A model generated the notes under the pieces. That model was given only the letters and a program-made list of their open reading frames with translations, searched no databases and was not told the DNA's origin. Shown here piece by piece: positions 61,639 through 64,000 of a DNA stretch of 64,000 bases. Source of the stretch: an uncultured Hyphomicrobiales bacterium (lineage in GTDB: Bacteria > Pseudomonadota > Alphaproteobacteria > Rhizobiales > Beijerinckiaceae); the NCBI GenBank assembly GCA_903931945.1, contig CAIZEI010000033.1, positions 1-64,000 of the forward strand, in the 5' to 3' direction. The position numbers were made by a program, and so were the translations under genes. Numbering within the stretch: the first letter of the stretch is position 1; each line of letters opens with the position of its first letter.

Positions 61639-62745
61639 ATGACGCTCATTATCAACAATCACGATGTCGAATCCGTTCTGACGATGGACGTGGTGATCGC
61701 GGCGCTCGAAGAATCCTATATCAATCTGGCGAAGGGCGAAGCCGTTTGCCGCCCACGCATCGATATCCGCATACCAACAAGCGATCCAGCCCGCAATTAT
61801 CAGTTCGGGTCGATGGAAGGCGGCTCCACGGCTGGTTATTTCGCGACACGGATGAAATCCGACATCATTTACGAGAGCGCCTACAACGGCGTCGTCACGC
61901 AGGAAAAATATTGCCTGCGGCCTGGCCTTTATTGCGGGCTGATTTTTCTCACCAGTGTCGAAACGGGCGAACCCCTCGCGTTTATCAACGATGGCGTCTT
62001 GCAGCACATGCGGGTCGGGGGCGATGGCGGCATTGGCGTCAAATACATGGCCAATCCGGACGCCGAAGTGGTGGGGATGCTGGGCTCGGGCGGCATGGCG
62101 CGCTCACATATGCAAGCGTTCACGCTGGTGCGGAAAATTCGCAAATTGCAGGTATTCAGCCCGACGCGGGAAAATCGCGAGGCGTTTGCGCGTGAGATGG
62201 CCGACCTTTACGGCATTGAGGCGATCGCTTGCGACGCGCCCGAACAGGTCTACCGCGGCGCGCATATCATTGCCGGGCTGACAGATTCAGCCGTGCCTGT
62301 GCTTGATGGAACTTTGCTCGAAAAGGGAACCCATATCGTCAATATCGGCGGCTCGGGAATGCCCGACGCCGAAACGCTGAAACGCGTGGAAATCTACTTC
62401 CGCTTTGGCGATGCGCCCGCGCCCGTTGGCCATCCCGAACTTGCGCTTGAGGACGAGCACATTGGCTGGGAGGCAAGGCCTGACGCGCCCAAATTCGGCG
62501 ATGGCCGCAAGGAGCGCAAAGCCCATGGCAGCGTGCTGCCCGACCGGCGCGTGAGCTTTGCCGATCTGGTCAGCGGCCAGTCAAAGGGGCGCGTATCGGC
62601 GAATCAGATCACCTGGTCCGAGCGCGGCAATTTGCAGGGCGCGCAATTCTACGCGGTTGCAGGCCGCGTCTATGAACTGGCGCGGGCCAAAGGGCTCGGC
62701 ATGGAGATTCCCACCGAGCTATTTTTGCAGGATATCAGGAACTGA
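61639..62745 (+). CDS. Ornithine cyclodeaminase/mu-crystallin family protein
   Basis: 368 residues with the Rossmann segment [18 protein letters not shown], a conserved [13 protein letters not shown] before it and [12 protein letters not shown] near the C-terminus. Members deaminate ornithine to proline or reduce ketimines and other imino acids with NAD(P)H. The family contains many substrate types, so ornithine is only one possibility. It is divergent from the LhgO-like gene and convergent with dxs. Confidence 0.85.
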   Translation: MTLIINNHDVESVLTMDVVIAALEESYINLAKGEAVCRPRIDIRIPTSDPARNYQFGSMEGGSTAGYFATRMKSDIIYESAYNGVVTQEKYCLRPGLYCGLIFLTSVETGEPLAFINDGVLQHMRVGGDGGIGVKYMANPDAEVVGMLGSGGMARSHMQAFTLVRKIRKLQVFSPTRENREAFAREMADLYGIEAIACDAPEQVYRGAHIIAGLTDSAVPVLDGTLLEKGTHIVNIGGSGMPDAETLKRVEIYFRFGDAPAPVGHPELALEDEHIGWEARPDAPKFGDGRKERKAHGSVLPDRRVSFADLVSGQSKGRVSANQITWSERGNLQGAQFYAVAGRVYELARAKGLGMEIPTELFLQDIRN

Positions 62746-62757
62746 TAACGCCAGACT

Positions 62758-64000
62758 TTATGCGATCTTGCCGAAGGCGTTGAGGCTGGCGGCCCCCAGC
62801 GTTTCGAGCGCCTTGGCGACAATGCCTTTGGCGTCAAGGCCGGCATTTGCATACATGCGCTCGGGCTTGTCGTGGTCCATGAAAATATCCGGCAGCGTCA
62901 TTGTCCGGACCTTGAGGCCGGTGTCGAGCAGGCCTTCATCGCTAAGCATGGCAAGCACCGCCGCGCCAAATCCGCCGCTGGAGCCCTCTTCAATCGTAAT
63001 CAGGACTTCATGGCTGCGCGCGAGTTTGAGCACGAGATCGCGATCGACAGGCTTGGCAAAACGGGCGTCGGCGACGCTGGCGCTGATGCCGCGCGCGCCA
63101 AGTTCTTCAGCCGCGCCCAAGGCTTCGGACAGCCGTGTGCCGAGTGAGAGCAAAGCGACGCGCGTCCCCTCGCGCATCATTCGACCCTTGCCAATCCGCA
63201 GCGGTACGCCACGCTCGGGCATATCAACGCCCACGCCCTCGCCGCGCGGATACCGAAACGCAATCGGACCTTCATTATAGTGGGCGGCTGTTGCGACCAT
63301 GTGGACAAGTTCGGCCTCATCGGCGGCCGCCATCACAACCATGCCCGGCAGGCAAAGGAGGTAGGCAAGATCGAAGGCGCCGGCATGGGTCGCGCCATCG
63401 GCGCCGACAAGCCCGGCCCGGTCAATGGCAAAGCGAACGGGCAGCTTTTGCAGGGCGACGTCATGCACCAGCTGATCATAGCCGCGTTGCAGGAATGTCG
63501 AATAGATTGCGCAAAACGGCTTGTATCCCTCTGTCGCAAGACCTGCGGCAAAGGTGACCGCATGTTGCTCGGCGATGCCGACATCAAAAGTGCGCGTGGG
63601 AAAGGCCTTGCCGAACAGATCGAGGCCCGTGCCGGACGGCATGGCCGCCGTGATGGCGACAATTTTCGGGTCGTCCTGCGCTTCCCGGATCAGGCTTTCG
63701 GCAAACACGCGCGTATAGGCTGGCGCATTGGCTTTGGGCTTGGATTGCGCGCCGGTCAGCACGTCAAACGCGTTGACGCCGTGGTATTTGTCGGCGGAGG
63801 CTTCTGCGGGGCCATAGCCCTTGCCCTTTTGGGTGACAACATGCACCAGAACGGGCCCCGAGGGCATATCCCGCGCATTTTTCAGGATCGGCAGGAGATG
63901 GTCGAGATTATGCCCGTCGATCGGCCCCACATAGTAGAAGCCGAGCTCCTCGAACATCGTGCCGCCCATCCAGTAGCCGCGGCCATATTCTTCAGTTCGT
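62758..64000 (-). CDS. dxs: 1-deoxy-D-xylulose-5-phosphate synthase, C-terminal part (runs off right edge)
   Basis: The minus-strand frame continues past 64000; 414 codons are visible, and full dxs is about 640. The visible part starts in [24 protein letters not shown], then [17 protein letters not shown], and includes the transketolase pyrimidine domain ([41 protein letters not shown]) and the C-terminal domain. It condenses pyruvate and GAP using thiamin diphosphate, the first step of the MEP pathway that ispG continues. Confidence 0.95.
   Translation of the reverse strand, partial: RTEEYGRGYWMGGTMFEELGFYYVGPIDGHNLDHLLPILKNARDMPSGPVLVHVVTQKGKGYGPAEASADKYHGVNAFDVLTGAQSKPKANAPAYTRVFAESLIREAQDDPKIVAITAAMPSGTGLDLFGKAFPTRTFDVGIAEQHAVTFAAGLATEGYKPFCAIYSTFLQRGYDQLVHDVALQKLPVRFAIDRAGLVGADGATHAGAFDLAYLLCLPGMVVMAAADEAELVHMVATAAHYNEGPIAFRYPRGEGVGVDMPERGVPLRIGKGRMMREGTRVALLSLGTRLSEALGAAEELGARGISASVADARFAKPVDRDLVLKLARSHEVLITIEEGSSGGFGAAVLAMLSDEGLLDTGLKVRTMTLPDIFMDHDKPERMYANAGLDAKGIVAKALETLGAASLNAFGKIA

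Noticed and set aside
1-64000. CRISPR arrays, tRNA, rRNA or prophage modules
   Set aside because: No spaced direct repeats, no cloverleaf-like sequence and no phage structural genes were seen; gaps are short or lack structure.

Overview
The window looks like a chromosomal segment of a GC-rich alphaproteobacterium of the Hyphomicrobiales (Rhizobiales). The signs are an Irr-type Fur regulator with an ICE-like box, a divergent tsaD/hemC-hemD arrangement, a split XdhC (CoxI-like) maturation operon, copies of the 'ctctcccc...ggggagag' palindrome common in this order, and many Bug/TctC periplasmic binding proteins. I cannot name the genus. Nearly all of the window is coding; I see no rRNA, tRNA or CRISPR array.

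Layout. 1-341: the edge of an IS630-type insertion sequence next to a truncated hicB-like gene. 0.4-7 kb: a PQQ dehydrogenase fused to a cupredoxin domain, a PAP2-like membrane protein, and a complete tripartite tricarboxylate transporter in the order tctB-tctA-tctC. 7-12.2 kb: a UDG-family protein, a copper-handling operon (DUF2946-like, YcnI-like, CopC-CopD fusion), map and radC. 12.3-18.7 kb: a GGDEF-EAL protein, a four-gene molybdenum-cofactor maturation operon, a TPR lipoprotein and rpsU. 18.9-23.7 kb: a GT39-type membrane protein, an AT-richer stretch with one small ORF, a DUF4160/DUF2442-HTH pair, ispG and a PH-domain protein. 23.8-29.2 kb: an aromatic-degradation-like set (UbiD decarboxylase, MarR and divergent MATE pump, extradiol dioxygenase, class II aldolase). 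29.4-33.9 kb: rpsD with recognisable promoter and terminator, a Cys-rich/SCO operon, an alpha/beta hydrolase and a fatty acid desaturase.

34.4-40.1 kb is the most striking region: an RpfF-like fatty-acid signal (DSF) synthase convergent with an RpfC-like hybrid histidine kinase and a response regulator. The regulator carries GGDEF (degenerate) and EAL domains where Xanthomonas RpfG has HD-GYP. Together they look like a complete DSF quorum-sensing and c-di-GMP circuit in an alphaproteobacterium.

40.3-50 kb: a second catabolic region with a Bug protein, a PanB-like enzyme with altered catalytic residues, a Cys-nucleophile alpha/beta hydrolase, a luciferase-like oxidoreductase, an intradiol dioxygenase, dienelactone hydrolase, a divergent SecY paralog, a Rieske oxygenase and a DRE-TIM lyase. 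50-57 kb: irr, an ABC binding protein, hemD-hemC, tsaD, a PLD-like nuclease, a small hypothetical and hisS. 57-64 kb: two tandem cupins, a Bug gene whose signal peptide is interrupted by a palindromic repeat, a class II DnaJ, an L-2-hydroxyglutarate-oxidase-like FAD enzyme, an ornithine cyclodeaminase homolog, and the 3' part of dxs running off the right edge.

The catabolic genes combine extradiol and intradiol ring cleavage, UbiD decarboxylation, lactone hydrolysis and Bug-type uptake, which suggests growth on plant- or soil-derived aromatics and organic acids. Haem, iron (Irr), copper (YcnI/CopCD/SCO) and molybdenum maturation genes fit the metalloenzymes encoded here. All functions are read from motifs and family resemblance; no database search was run.
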